From Phoronis australis (lineage: Eukaryota; Phoronida; Phoronidae), in contig NMRA01000034.1 of the NCBI GenBank assembly GCA_002633005.1, positions 891,766-955,765 on the forward strand: a DNA stretch of 64,000 bases, written 5' to 3'. Positions 24,134 to 39,100 of the stretch are shown here, in pieces. How positions within the stretch are numbered: the stretch's first letter is position 1; every line of letters starts with the position of its first letter. The notes below the pieces were generated by a model. The model was given only the letters and a program-made list of their open reading frames with translations, made no database searches and was not told the origin of the DNA. Made by a program: the position numbers and the translations under genes.

Positions 24134-27100
24134 CTACATTAGTAACGCCGAGATCATAGATATGAGCAGAAGAGAGATGGCTGGTACGATTGCTCCAACC
24201 CCACCTATTTCTCCAGACTTTGGATCTGGAATGAAATGCAGTTCTCGCATAAATAAGCATTTTACCATTGAATGGGTTCGCTGTTGGCATTTTTGCCACT
24301 CGGGTGTACAAGATCTCCTCGCTTTGGGTGACACATATATATGCCAAATATATTTGTTCTTCAAATCACGGGGCCTGGTTTTAAAAGCGAGATGTTTCTG
24401 ACACACTGAGATGCTGCGAGAGTTCATGATACAATCATAGTGGTGTCTAAGGAGGTGATAAATCTGCAAAGAATAATTTTTTTGCCAATATGCAACTCTT
24501 ATAAATCAAATGATTGAAAGGCTTGAGATGACATTCATGGTTTGCTTCGCTCCGAAAAGGTAGTTACCAAGAAACAGGTTATACGTCTATGAAATGAACT
24601 CAAAGTGAAGACATTGCTCATGGAAACATTGGCATGTACAATATTTAAAGTGTGCCTACCTTTATTAATAGTAGCAGACGTCGAAACTTTGTGGTTAGCC
24701 TCGTTTGTGAAGGTCATATCGTACTTTTGGAATTTTCCAGAATCGACATTGCTGATTTTCAGGTAAAAATTGTATCTGGTTGAGCTGGACGGATCCTGGA
24801 ATCATCGGAAAAACTTAGTCACACCTGAAAGCTGTAACTTACCCGCTTTCTGTCAAAAATAACTACTTCAGACCACTTATTTATATGAAACTGGTGTCAT
24901 ATAGTTCTTTGCTCATTCAGTAGTGTTAACAGTCTTGGCAAGAAAGTTCTTCTAATTATTGCAATGTTCGGCATCCATAGGCGGATCCAGGGGTGGTAGT
25001 CAAGGGTGGACGGACCCTCCTTTTCTCCCTTGATTTTAGTTATATCAAATCTAAAATTTTATTTTCAACTTGTTGGCTCTGACCCTCCTTTAAAAATCTT
25101 TGATCCGACCCCCAGCCCCTTTTAGAAATGCTGAATCCGCCAATGACCTCGAGCAGTAATGAACTGTCAGTTCTTTTTGAGTTCAGAAATCACTTCTAAT
25201 TTAGGTTTAGACTACTTGAAGACTAATTTTATAACTCTCTGTGGCCTGAACCAAAAGATAGTGTTTTGGCAAAATTGGGTAGAGCTATGCATGCACCACA
25301 AATAAAGAACATTTCCTCCCATCAACGTGAGCAGCACTAGTGAACTTAGACTAGTGAAGACATTGAGATTTCCTCAAAGAAAACAAAAACCACCACTAGG
25401 GTTCATTGTAGCAACCCTTGATCAGCGTCAGCTATCATCTCATTATTATTTACAAGGTTTCTGGCGGATGGTGAGACGGACATCAAACGTAAATATTAGA
25501 GAACAACGCACAAGTCGGAACTGACTAAACATGTGGTAAGTGCTGAGCTCTCCGTGTGGCTCCATGAAAATGAGACGAAACAACGAATTAGCTTGTCAAT
25601 AAAAATATTAACTGCCACTTGATCATTAAGTTTTTGAAACAAAACAGGGTTATGTGAAACCGAACCTTCGAAATTTCGGAATAAGTTTGTCTTTTTAACA
25701 ATATGTGGCAGTTACCTCTTTGGTGAAAACAACGTTGACCTTCTTGGGCATGGACGTTAACGTGACATTTCAATGAATGCTGGTTATGCAAAATGGATGA
25801 AAAAACCACCGAATTACGTACACTTACATTTCGAGCCAACAAATTGCGCGAACGACAGATATTCCTCAAAAACCGTAAAACGCCAATAACAAGGTAAAGA
25901 ATCCATGCAAGTATATGAGCCTCTTGAATCATGAAAGCACATCGTGTTTGTAAGCCTATTCACCTTGTCCACTACACTGACTGTTGTCGAAAATACAAAA
26001 CAGTCAAGGAAACTGCGAATGGACGGGGGCACTAGATTCATTTCATTGAGAGAATACGTACTGGCGTTTGCGTCACTGACTTCCACTAGCCAGTCCTTGC
26101 CTTTAGTTAGTTCATGTAAACACTTTCTTACAAACAAGTTTGATATTTAACTGTGATGAAAACCCCAGATGAAAACAGTGAGCAGCCTACCTTTTGGTAT
26201 CGACAGAATACTCCATCAAACGCTCTTGTGTAGTCCCCCTTTCCTTTCTGCCCACACTCGGCGTTTGTGAACCCTTTTGCGCTCAAGGTCACTTTCGTAA
26301 GGGGTTCATTGGTGTTAATGGTGCACATTACTTTAAAATCATTCTCATTAAGTTTCGCAATATTCTTTGGTGGACAATAGACGTCCATCTGCAACCCTGC
26401 AGAATAAGAATGTCATCATATTAAGAAGAGTGAGTGAAGACGGCGCAAACAGTTTTCGCGGTCTACAAGCTGACGGAGCGACGGTTATGAGTAGACGATC
26501 GATGTCAAGGGACCCAGTGCCCCTCGGAGTCTGTTTCTTGAAAGTAATAAAAAAACTCCAGACAGAAATTTGGTATTACTCTCCCGCTTCACTTTGGGCA
26601 GGTAAGAGCGCTTATAGTCATACAGAAGTTATCTCAGAGACTAGCAGCTATTAGTATATTCTAAAAGAATTTTCACTTTTTGCTCAAGCGAGATTTAATC
26701 ATTTTTCAAAAATGGTTGTCTGGAGGGTAAGGCCAAATTTCCTAGTAAATTCACATTTCCACGAAACAGGCCCTTGAGCTCAGTATCCGACCTCCAGTGT
26801 CCAGGCTGAATGAAACATCAGGCCATCCACTGTGTAAAGAGTCCGCCTCCCGGATGTTGGAATTTAAAAAGCACGCAGATATGGAGCACACGAACACCGT
26901 ATCCTGCGTCACAAGATCCATTCGTTCATTTTAGAGCAACATAATGGCGGAAAACATTTCTGATTAAAGACATTGTTCATCCAGGAAGAGGCAACCTACC
27001 GAATGTTCTCGTGAGCCTGCCAACAATGCTCATCATTCCAACTATGGTCTACTACTACCTAGCATCTTCCTGGCCGTATAATCCATCGGTGTTGATGGAA

Positions 27101-30100
27101 AGTAAGCAGTTGTTTCACGAAAGATTTTCCGTTGAGCAATCTTGGTCTGAACAAACAATTTTCTAATAATGTTTAAGGCGAAATTCCTACCTACTCCCAA
27201 CCTAAACATGAAAACCACGAGAGTGGGTAACTCGATGAACTGACTCGGCAAAGTTTCCTTTGCCACGACTGCTGGTTAACTCTTCCACCAAAAAGAACAT
27301 TGGAAAATCACCAGCGACTTAAGAATGTTTGGTTAGGGCTGACCAACCCTGTCACAACTGACGACTTTTTGTCATATGAGAACCCTGGACGATACTGTGC
27401 ACGACGGCAATCACGGTGCGTGTGAAAGGACTTATTTCGTCTAGATGAGTACCTTAGTCAATAATTCAAATTAAATTTAGTAGTGTGAATTAAATGTCGC
27501 TTTCATAGATTATATTCCTTGTTAAGACTCCTCCGACTATAATAAATATCTCTCACCGGAAAGAACGACTTTAGCACTCTCTATCACAGGGTCCAATCCC
27601 GGAACTTGCGCTTCACATTCGATGGAATCGTCACCGCTCTTTGGCACATAACTGGAGACTCCAACCATGGCACTATAAAACACAGATTAGCATATGTTTA
27701 CAACAAAGAATAGATATAATTTCTACAAGGCGTTGTAAAATTCAAACTCCATCACTTGGAACTCCGTTGTTTGACGAGGATGTGACGACGGGAGATTAGG
27801 ATACAGTGACTTTCAGACAGACAAGAGACAACGAACCATAGAGGAACCCACATAAGCAGTACAAATTTGATAGTATGTTTAGGTTTTAACGTGAAAACAT
27901 AAGGTGTAGTGTTGAAAATCTGAATCGATGTTTTGCGCACGGTGTTGAGATCGTTACGTCCAAGGAGAATTAAATCTTTCGGTCGGAGTTTAATCCCAAG
28001 AATAACCATCCCATCGCATACATAAGCAACGCACTTAACATCGAGTCAGATTTTCTAACTTACGCCTTGGTCAGAAATATTGTTACCACATGATACTTGG
28101 TGATATTATATTTAAGTTACGAAATAAAAAAATCAACTGAGATAATAAATAGCGTGTTGTATCTGCTATTAGGCCTCGTTTACACTGACGCTGTTAACAC
28201 CGAGGGTCCGTTTCATGAAAGTTCAAACTTGATTGTTGGCATGAGGTCAACAGCATTGCTCAACAAGCGCAAAGTGACATTATGATGGATTGGCAATATT
28301 GTTATTTTGAAATAGTTTCATGAAACGGACCCCAGTCAGTGGCGGATTTAGAGGGGGGCCAAGGGGGCCATGCCCGCCCAAAACTCTCCCAAATTCAATT
28401 TGGCAGTTCGGGGGTGCTAATGTCTGACGGACAAAATCTTGGCTAATACTCTGCCTTGCCCCCCTAACTAAACATCCTGGATCCGCCCCTGCCAGTGTAT
28501 TTTTGCGTACGGTATGCATTTTTGTCGCCAGACTTTGTCAGTTGAGAGCATCAGCCAGTAGCCTATCGCTTGTGAACCCATAAGTCACGGATTTTCTTCA
28601 CTTAAATTAAGGCGACTATAATAAACTAGCTTTCTGTCCACGGATTTAGACGACTTACAGCTCTAATCAACGTGTTCCTTACTCAAACTACAAGTGATAT
28701 CTGGATTTGCATACGAAATAGCAGATGGTCGTTCCTTAAGCTCAATGGCGCATAAAATGCCATCGCTTCTTTCGAAGGCCTGCAATCTCCACTAATTTGA
28801 CTAAGCAAAATTTGAGACCAAGTGCTCTAAATCAAAAGTTTATGTTTGTGATGGAAGGCGGGTTTGTTACTGCTTTAAGAAATTAACTGAACTGGTCAAA
28901 GCTAATGATGCCTGCAATGGTCGATCTAAAGGAACTCCTAAAACAGTTTCCGGGTCTAAACTCAAACTAGGAAGCAGTTTATACTCACTTATTAACTGGA
29001 GTCTTCAAGCCTTCGACATCTCCAGTATATAAATGACCATTATGCCGACGAAATATATCGAGAACTTCTTTGCCGTTTCTGCGCACCGTTAACACCGGTT
29101 TTGGGTTGGAGCCAGTTGCCCGGCAAGTGATGGAGACTTGTTCAGAAATCTCCCAGTTGAATTGCTACAAATATAACAAGAGCAACGCGGAGCGTTGAAA
29201 TGCGCCCACGAATGCATCGCAAATGGTGTGCTTTTATTTTTATCATAAAAATGGCCGCTAGATGGCGCAAAAACGTACCATCCATCCAAATACAGCTATG
29301 GATGCAAAAGAAAACAGAGCTACCACTAGGAGGCGCAACAGTAGTCAGTCGCCATCATCAAACGTCCTCTTCACACTGAGAACATTTCAATTTTCAAAAC
29401 CATCCCTTGAAGGATTTGGTTGACCAGGGTTTGAAAACAGCAAAAATGGCCACTAGGTGGAGCAAATACCTAGATTCCATCCAAAAACAGGAGCAAAGCG
29501 TCATCTTTTCAATAGATGCCTATATTCAAAATTTTATGAAAATCTGTTTTGGACCTTTGAAGATACAGAGGTAAACGTAAAAAACTAAAATTGCCACTAG
29601 GTGGTCAGATCCATCCGAAAGTCGTCGTTGTTCGTTGTCAACATCATATAAATACACTTGCTAAATCAAGTAAAAATCCTGAAAACGGTTTAGGAAATAC
29701 AGACATGAGCGCAAAAAAAAACTGCCAACAGGAGGCGCCACAGTAATAGAACTTGGAAAATCATTGTCAGCCGTCCACTTCATAGTTAAAACATAAATGC
29801 CAATTTTCACAATTATCCTGAAAGCGGTTTGGTTGATAGAAGAGTGGACGCCAAAAAACAGACTTGAAAACAGTAAAAATGGCCACTAGGTGGCGCAAAC
29901 TGGGTTGAATCCATCTGAAAATGGAGAGATGGCGTCACTTCATTAACAGATGCCTGTATGCCAAATTTATGAAAATACATTGAGAACCTTTGAAGATAGA
30001 GAGGTAAACGTAAAAAAATAAAATTGCCTGCAAACGGTTTAAGAGATACAGCCACAGGCGCAAAAAAAAAACAAAATTGCCACTAGGAGGCGCCACAGTA

Positions 30101-33100
30101 GTTGAAGTCGTCGGAAAACCATCGTCCGCCGTCCACTTCATAGTAAGAACATACATTTTGTCGTGACAATTTTCGCAATCATCCTTTGAGCGGTTTGGTT
30201 GATGGAGGGATGGACGCCAAAAACAGACTCGAAAACAGTAAAAAATGGCCACTGGGTGGCGCAAAATACCTCGAATCCATCCGAAAAAGAAAGGATAGCG
30301 TCACCTCATTAAATAGATGCCTATGTGCCAAATTTCATGAAAATCGGTAGAGGACCTTTCAAGATACAGAGGCAACGTAACAAGAGCAACGCAGAGCGTT
30401 GAAATGCGCCCACAATTGCACCGTATACGGTATCCTTCTAGGGTTGTTTATTGGTACCATAAAGTGGCCAGTAGAGGGCATATGTGTAGTATGTTGTACT
30501 TTGCAAAATGGAAAGGCATGGTCATTGTCTCCTCAATAGGCTAGGGGCAAAATGTGAGTGATCTTCATAGTACAAGCACATCCTATACATCAGTTGCTTA
30601 AAGCACCACAGAAACATAGAATTAAAAACAAATTTACCAACATACGAGATTAGCACAGCATTAGAATGCCAGAAACAAATTTCTACTTGGAACTTTTCCT
30701 TCATAGTCACGAAGTAACACAAAGTATACACCTGAAGACCTATGAAAATACAGAGGTCAATGTAAAATACTAAAATTGCCACTAGAGGCAAATACTAAAA
30801 TTGCCACTAGAGGCATACCGGTAATCAGAATCATCCTAAAGTCGTCATCGTCCGTTGTCAACATCACATAAATACACTTGCTAAATTTAGTAAAGATCCT
30901 GCAAACGGTTTGGGAGATACAGCCATGGGCGCAAAAAAACAAAACTGCCACTAGGAGGCGCCACAGTAGTCCAAATCGTCTGAAAATCATTGTCAGCTGT
31001 CTTCCTTATAGTAAGCACATACACGCCAATTTTCACAATCATCCTTTGAGCGGTTTGGTTGATAGAGGGGTGGACGCAAAAATACAGACTCGAAAACAGT
31101 AAAAATGGCCACTAGGTGGCGCAAACTACGTCGAATCCATCTGAAAACAGTAGGATAGCGTCATCTCACTAATAGGTGCCTACATACCAAATTTCATGAA
31201 AATCCGTTCAATACTTTTGAAGATACAAAGGTAAGCGTAAAAAACTAAAATTGCCACTAGGGGGCACACCGGTAGTCGGATCCGACCAAAAGTCGTCATC
31301 TTCCGTTGTTAACATCATATAAATATACTTACACAATTTGTAAAGATCCTGCGAACGGTTTAGGAGATACAGCCATAGGCGCAAAAAAACAAAACTGCCA
31401 CTAGGAGGCGCCACAGTAGTCGAAATCGTCGGAAAATCATCGTCAACCATCCTCTACATAGTAAGCATATACATGCCAATTTTCACAATCATCCTTTGAG
31501 CGGTTTGGTTGATAGAGGGGTGGACGCACAAAAACAGACTCGAAAACACTAAAAATGGCCACTAGGTGGCGCAAACTATGTCGAATCCATCTGAAAACGG
31601 GAGGATAGTGTCATCTCACTAATAGGTGCCTACATACCAAATTTCATGAAAATCTGTTCGGGACTTTTGAAGATACAAAGGTAAGCGTAAAAAACTAAAA
31701 TTGCCACTAGGGGGCACACCGGTAGTCGGATCCGTACGAAAGTTCGCATATGCCGTCCCATTCCTGAATGGAACATATGTGCCAAATTTCATGAACATAT
31801 GTCAAAGGGTTTTGGAGATAGAGCAGCGGACGCCGGACGGACACCGCCCGTACGGACGGACGGACGGACGGAGATGACGGCATAATGCGTCCACATATAA
31901 ATATGTGGGCGCATAAAAAAGTAAAATTGCTACCAGGGGGCACAGCGGTATTCGGGTCAGTCCGAAACTCGTCGCCCTCTGTCGTCAACCCCATAGGACC
32001 ACACCTGCCAAATTTCAATGAGATCCTGCAAGGGGCCTAAGAGATACAGCCGCGGACGCCGGACGCCCAGACAGAGATGACGGCAATATGCACCCGCATG
32101 TAAATAAGTGGGCGCATAAAACGGATGTAGTGTACTTGGAGACCCATGACTACCTTCTAAATAAGTTACACGCGCCTACCTGGAAAATCAAGGAGCAACG
32201 CTGTGGCTCAATTTCGACTTAAACGTTACAAAATTGTCGTTTTTGACATGTATTCAATTCAAAATCATCTGGCCAAAAGTCATGCAGATACACGATGAAT
32301 GTTTGTCTGCGCCTATCAGGGAAGCTTAACGCTTGAGCCTATAATCTTTAAAAATACGCGCAGGTATGATATCAGATAAATAGATAGATAGATCATTAGA
32401 GAGATTTCGATAGACCAGTATGTGAAGGACAATTAGCTGACCGCTATTACTCTCAATTATTTTATTACAGCACCGTGCACAGTCGTCAACAATCAACATC
32501 ACGAGATGTGATTTGATCAATGTTTGACCAATTCTACAATACTTTGTGTCCCTATATTTAAAAACGTCAAGTCACCAACTTTCGGGTCACTCACCAACTT
32601 GTTGTTCACAGTCTCAGTAATGGTTTTATTTGGATCCGGCGACATGAGGTCACTCGTTAGACTCAGTGACGGTGCGTCTGTTAGGAGAGAACAAAATAAT
32701 AGGTCAGATCAGTGACGCAAAAAGTTAAGCACGAATTCGACATTATGCTCGAAAGCGAAGTGTCATGTCCAAACAACTGCTTGTTTGAAACGCGCGCCCT
32801 TTCACGCTTGCGTTATGCTCAAATGCATTGTGTCCTAAACAACAGTACACAACACTAAGTGACCGTTATTCAGCGTTGAAAACCGGATCAATGCAGGGTC
32901 CCTCTAAGTAGCTATTGCTTACGTTTGTCCTCAAACAGGTAATCATCGCAATTTGGAGCTTTTTCACATCAATTTTGGATATATGTAGAAGATTTTAATG
33001 GCTTGAGGAGCGAGCTATTTTAGCGTATCTTGCGCCTAGATGCTATACATCAAGATCAAGTACTTTCTTGCGCATTAATTTTGGTCAATCATGAAAACGT

Positions 33101-36100
33101 GCCTGCTTTTTCAAAATTATGTGGTTTCATTTTGCCCATTTCACTCAAAAGCCATGGTGTGGTTGAAGTTCCGCGGGTTTTCTGGTAAATATTGCGAAAT
33201 GAATTGTAAAATTGTACATCCACTCCTATTACACCAAGTACGGTAAGAGAAACGTGATTTACAGGAAATGACCTCAATGTTATGATGGAGTACACGTTCC
33301 AAGATTGGTTTTACTGACAGAATTGTGCTTGTACCTACGCATGCACTCAACTTTACTTTCCGGTGATCAAATACAGCTTTCCGTACAGGGAGCTTCTTGC
33401 AAGATCACCCATATAAGACAAAACAGATTGTTACGCAAGTTCCATTTATCCCGTGCCTGCCATGCAATACGATCCCCCAAAAAGGAAGATGCCATTTTTG
33501 AAAAGCATTGCGTGATGGTTTCCACTCGTAAGTATTTTGTGCCATCACAGATACCTTGTGTAAAAGATGTTTAGGGAAATGGTACTTGTAACCTGAGCGC
33601 ACCAAAACTGAAAGCACGGAAACATTAAAGCATCCGTTTGGTGAAAGTGCGACACTGAATGTGTGCCTCAAAATGCATGTCCACAAGTTATCCGAGATAT
33701 CACATGCGCGCACCCGCCCACGAAGCATCTAAAAACCATAGCAGTGCCGTAGATGAAGTTCCCGAATTAAACGTCATATGTAGTCAGGATAACTTACAAT
33801 AATAATATGCCTCCCTTTAACGTTTTTTCAGTTTCTCTAGTAACCCGCGACAAACAACGCTCACCTGGCAGCGAATTTCAGTGATAGGAATACTTTGACG
33901 TCTAACTACATTTTTAGGTCTATTTGCAACTTATCGAATTTTCATAGTATTTAAGCCCGGGGTGTACATTCGGAAATTTCCTTTTCTCGATTCAAAATTA
34001 AATAAACGCTGTGCTCCCATTGGGAGTACGTTTCTTGACATAGACCTACGCCCCTTGTGTGTATATTTGGAGAGAGTTTGCACAGAAATCTCAGGTTTAT
34101 CTTCTTTACTTTGACTATTTTCAACCACCTTTACCTTGTATTGTAGCTGTGAATCCATGGAATTGTAGGATACTCACTTGGAACATTAAATGTGACTTCA
34201 GAGGAATTCAAACGGACGGTTTCAACATTGTTTTCGTTCCTCACTAAAACGCATCTGTATATCCCGGTGTCTTCGACAGTAAGGGCTGTGAACACATAAA
34301 GGATAACTTACATATTAGAGTAACAACCAACGAGAAAACAATTCCCTCAGTTACCTTGTTACACCACAAGACTACTATGGTTTTCAAACATTTGAACTTA
34401 CTACTGGTCAGCTCAACGGAAATAATATCCAAATCTCCGCAAGGCGTAAGCATTTTAGTTCCATTAAATTACTTTTTATTTTCAAGCCGTAGAAAACGTT
34501 ATCCTCCAACCGTTAAAAACAACATTCGAATATAACTGACGTCTATGACAAACCAGCAGATCAAAGTTTTATTTCTGTAATCTAATTCATGTGTTTTACG
34601 TACATTTTGATCCACTGGTGTTTATGAGAGCTAAGAAAATTTATTGTATTTTGCCTTCAGGATAACTGGAATTTCCTAAGTAATATGCGTGATTTTGAAT
34701 TGTCAAACAGATTAGCAGCTCACTGCAGTTTTAGCTAGAAGGATTCAACAAAATGCCCCGGGGGCGATCGTGGTGACATCCTATTCTGCCCCCTCTGAAA
34801 ACAATATTTAAGCTGTCATTTTTTGTGACACTAAAATTTAGGTAATAATGTGGAAAAAAAACATTGTGTTTAATTCACAAACTCTTAGTTATTCCTGCTC
34901 GCTTTGAATAATTCCAATCAAAGCATTCTTCTTATTTGATTTCGTGAAAAATCACTGAAACTGAGATGTTTTGGCATAAAACATGACTATACGTTCTCTG
35001 TGTCTCCCACTACCACCTGATCATAGTGGATTTTCTGAGAAAAAACAGCAACGATGAAGGCCTCAGGACTAAATTATATTTCAAACGTTCAACCGGGTAA
35101 GACGTATGCACTAAGGACGCGGTCTCCCGGATGGCTAAACTTTCCAACTTTGCAACTTTTTGGCGTTTAGTCTCTCAGGAGATGGTATAGCTTAGTTGCA
35201 TGTGTTGTACTCAGTTGGATGTTTGAAATATGACTTTCGTTCTGAGGCCTTCGTCGCTTTGTTGATATTTCTCAGAAACGTCACAGAAATCGGTTGGTAA
35301 TGGGTGACTCGTGTGCCAAAACATCTCAATTTCGGCAATATTTCATGAAAGCAAAGGAGAAGAATGCGTTGATTAGAGATAGTCAAACAGATAGTAATAA
35401 CTGAGAGTTTATGAATTAAACACAAGGCTTTTTTCTACATTTTTGCTCAAAAGAATTTTGGTACAGGAATGAACAAAGAAATATGTCTGTAGGTCGGGGA
35501 ACATGATTCCGTGAGAATGGGATTGTATGCACGAGGCAAGAATTTTAGGCGTGATCACTAGGCCCGAACGTCACACCAGTAATGGTTCCTTGAGCGTGTT
35601 CTATGCTATGTGCAGGGGTAAAAGAACCCCAATAACTGGTTATTCAAATTGAAACATCGTTTCATAGTCACCTGAGACTGTCACCTTCACATTGCCACTA
35701 TAGACACCATCGACTGGACCAGTAATGTCGTACTGTGCGACACTGAATCTACTGCTATCTTTAAATGGTTCTCGTACACTTTTTTTGTCGTTCACTTTCA
35801 TGTAGTCCTCTGTATCCTATGGCGAAATAACTTTGGGTTACAATAGTTAACATCTCAATTGTTTGATCAACTGTGAAACGAAATGGTCTCACCACAAGCA
35901 GTGAAATGAACCAACGAAGGCATAATCTGAGCTCAAAGCCATGTTGCTTGACATCATCACTGTCCTCCCATCAGCTGCCTCAACTTAGTGCATGTGGTGC
36001 TTTTCAGTCTTCATTTTGAGCTTTATACGACTGGTTATGGGGTGGCAGTCAATTTCATCTCTCCCAATTTCAAGAGCAAAGTGTTGTAAACGCATTTTAA

Positions 36101-39100
36101 ATGGTGTACAATAACACATCATAACCAAGGGTATCGCAAGAGGGAACATGAGTACCCAGAATTGACAAACATGTTTTGGAGTCTCATTTTTTGAAATAAC
36201 ATCAAATTAGAAAGCTTCAAAAATTGAATGATTCGTAAAATATTTGATAAAAATGGCATATACCCTTGCGACAAGTTCCACCGAGGTACACCTATTGGTT
36301 CACTACATACACTATCATCCGAAAATACTTTCAATGAAGAATAGTCTAGTTCAAAACTAAAACGACCACTAAAAGGGGTTTCATCCCGCCAGTGCACTTC
36401 TTCGTCAATTTATCAGCAAATCATCTATCAGTTGTTGTCTAGATATCAGAGGTAAAATTGAGGCTACAGAAATATCTTAGGTGTTCTGCATGGGCCTAGC
36501 GAAGAGGTATGGGTAAAGTTCCATCAAGCTAGTACCTCGTTAGAAAATCAAGATCTCGCCAGTTTCCGCGAAGTATCACTGTGTAGTTTCAATGAAAGCA
36601 CCTGGTTTTAGCTAGATTTTTCTTGCCGCGAGACAGCTCTTGAACTCTACCCTGAACTATAAAACCAGACTGACAATGTAGAAAGCAGTCTTACCTGTCG
36701 CTTTTCGAGATCAACGCCATCTATTCCGTTCAGTGACCATTCGGTAGTCTTCATTATACACTCGAACGTGATAGTTTCTCCCTTCTTTTTGCTAATTACC
36801 TCTGCAGCGGCTTTCCCGTCTTCCTTTATTTCTATAGTGTTGGTGGCCGACACTAGAATGAGACCACACATGTTCACTTAATGATTTTTTTATTAACGAG
36901 TCAATAAGCATTGGCGGAGGGCTATAGCCCCACTTTTTCAGGGCTGCGCCGCGTCTTTCCGCTTAAGAACTTCATGAAAGACATGTAACCGCAAATCAGT
37001 CCATATTAAACGTATTCCGCAATGATGCTCTTTTCACGTGTTGTCAAATTAACCAGAACTAAATATTGAATTTCAAAACTATCTTTAAATTGCTGGTGAT
37101 CCACAATGTCTGTGGCACGGAATTTCACTTTTCACAAATTGCTAGTGAAAAATGTATGTACACGCAAAGCCGCATTAGTCACTTATACAGGAGTCCTGTG
37201 TTTTGAGAACTAGTCATTCAGTAAACAAAACTGGTTCTCAAATTTTTGAACCCCTGTGAGTTACCATTACATGCACAGGACAGTAGTTTGTTGGTGTGTC
37301 TCAATGTCACTCTTTTTGTGTTCCAGATTGATGAAAAAGAAAACACCCGCGTAAGAGTCACTATACCGATTCTCAAGAAATGTCGCTCAACAACAGTCAA
37401 ACGTCGAAAAAGGGCGCAGGCCCTTTAAAAAACTCGCTCAGTATTGAACGGTCGAAATCAACCCGTGAAATTAAGTTGAAGTAAACTCCTATCGCAAGTC
37501 ATATATAGGCCTTGCCTACTTGAAGAGCTAGTCGGAGTTCACACGTTAAATCTTAACACCAAGGCGGTGAGTATTTGTCAGGAGATTACACGCATATTAT
37601 CTGCTTCGGACAAAATCTCACCGGGTCAAGACTATCAAAAGCCGAGACAGTTGTAACAAATCTTCTTAGTTCATATACTTTGCTTAATTTTCTTGGTCAA
37701 CATGTCTTTCAAAGCCAACCCCAATACTATGTGTCGCAGTCAATGAAAGAAACCTTTGTGGCAACTCGTATGTTATCGAAAATAAAGTGGAGTTCACTTT
37801 GCGGAGTCTCGTGGTTACTAACTGAAATTATTTGGGACATTGGATATAAATCACGGATTATTGTGCATGACCGACATACGTATGTGGTCATCTAGACATA
37901 TCTCGTCTTCCCACGATGATTGTGGGAGCGAGGTCATTATAAAAAATTATTAATTTGATATGTTGAAGACCATATCGAATTATTGTTATATAAATTCCAA
38001 GAAACGAATTCCGAAAGGCATGGTTAATATTCATGCGACGAGCTATGTTTTTATAACTTATTTTGAAAGGCCATAGAATTTTCATTTCTATCTAAATTAT
38101 TATATATTAAACTATGCCCTATATCTGTTGCCATTTTTATTACTTTTAGAAAACATGTGAACTTTACGATTCAGCGTTGCTTTACCGCCTCCCCTGAGCG
38201 TGTCGCAGCTCACGACACTGCTGCGTAATGATGCTCCCAAATTCTGCACAGATTCATCATTTTTTATGTGCAGAGCCCAGTTGAGTAACAGAGCCCCAAT
38301 GGACTGATTTCACATTTTATTCAGGCTTATTACATTAAAATCAACTTCAAAATGTCCCAGTCAAATTTCTAGACCGCCAAAATGATTTTGGCAAAGATGC
38401 CCAGGCTTCTGCGAATGATTCATTTTCAACAGACTGCCNNNNNNNNNNNNNNNNNNNNNNNNNNNNNNNNNNNNNNNNNNNNNNNNNNNNNNNNNNNNNN
38501 NNNNNNNNNNNNNNNNNNNNNNNNNNNNNNNNNNNNNNNNNNNNNNNNNNNNNNNNNNNNNNNNNNNNNNNNNNNNNNNNNNNNNNNNNNNNNNNNNNNN
38601 NNNNNNNNNNNNNNNNNNNNNNNNNNNNNNNNNNNNNNNNNNNNNNNNNNNNNNNNNNNNNNNNNNNNNNNNNNNNNNNNNNNNNNNNNNNNNNNNNNNN
38701 NNNNNNNNNNNNNNNNNNNNNNNNNNNNNNNNNNNNNNNNNNNNNNNNNNNNNNNNNNNNNNNNNNNNNNNNNNNNNNNNNNNNNNNNNNNNNNNNNNNN
38801 NNNNNNNNNNNNNNNNNNNNNNNNNNNNNNNNNNNNNNNNNNNNNNNNNNNNNNNNNNNNNNNNNNNNNNNNNNNNNNNNNNNNNNNNNNNNNNNNNNNN
38901 NNNNNNNNNNNNNNNNNNNNNNNNNNNNNNNNNNNNNNNNNNNNNNNNNNNNNNNNNNNNNNNNNNNNNNNNNNNNNNNNNNNNNNNNNNNNNNNNNNNN
39001 NNNNNNNNNNNNNNNNNNNNNNNNNNNNNNNNNNNNNNNNNGCGCAAATGCTTACAGACAAAATTTTTGGGCCCCCCTTGTGATATCCTAGATCCGCCAC

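Noticed and set aside
34401-34453. Exon-like segment with GTAAGT donor (CGDLDIISVELTS) in the Ig gene
   Set aside because: A stop codon lies just upstream and no good acceptor is available; exons 3 and 4 already join in phase to give a complete V-type domain.
34500-35670. Search for an additional exon between Ig exons 3 and 4
   Set aside because: No paired acceptor and donor in a fitting phase was seen, and the direct join already restores the E-F strand pattern of the domain.
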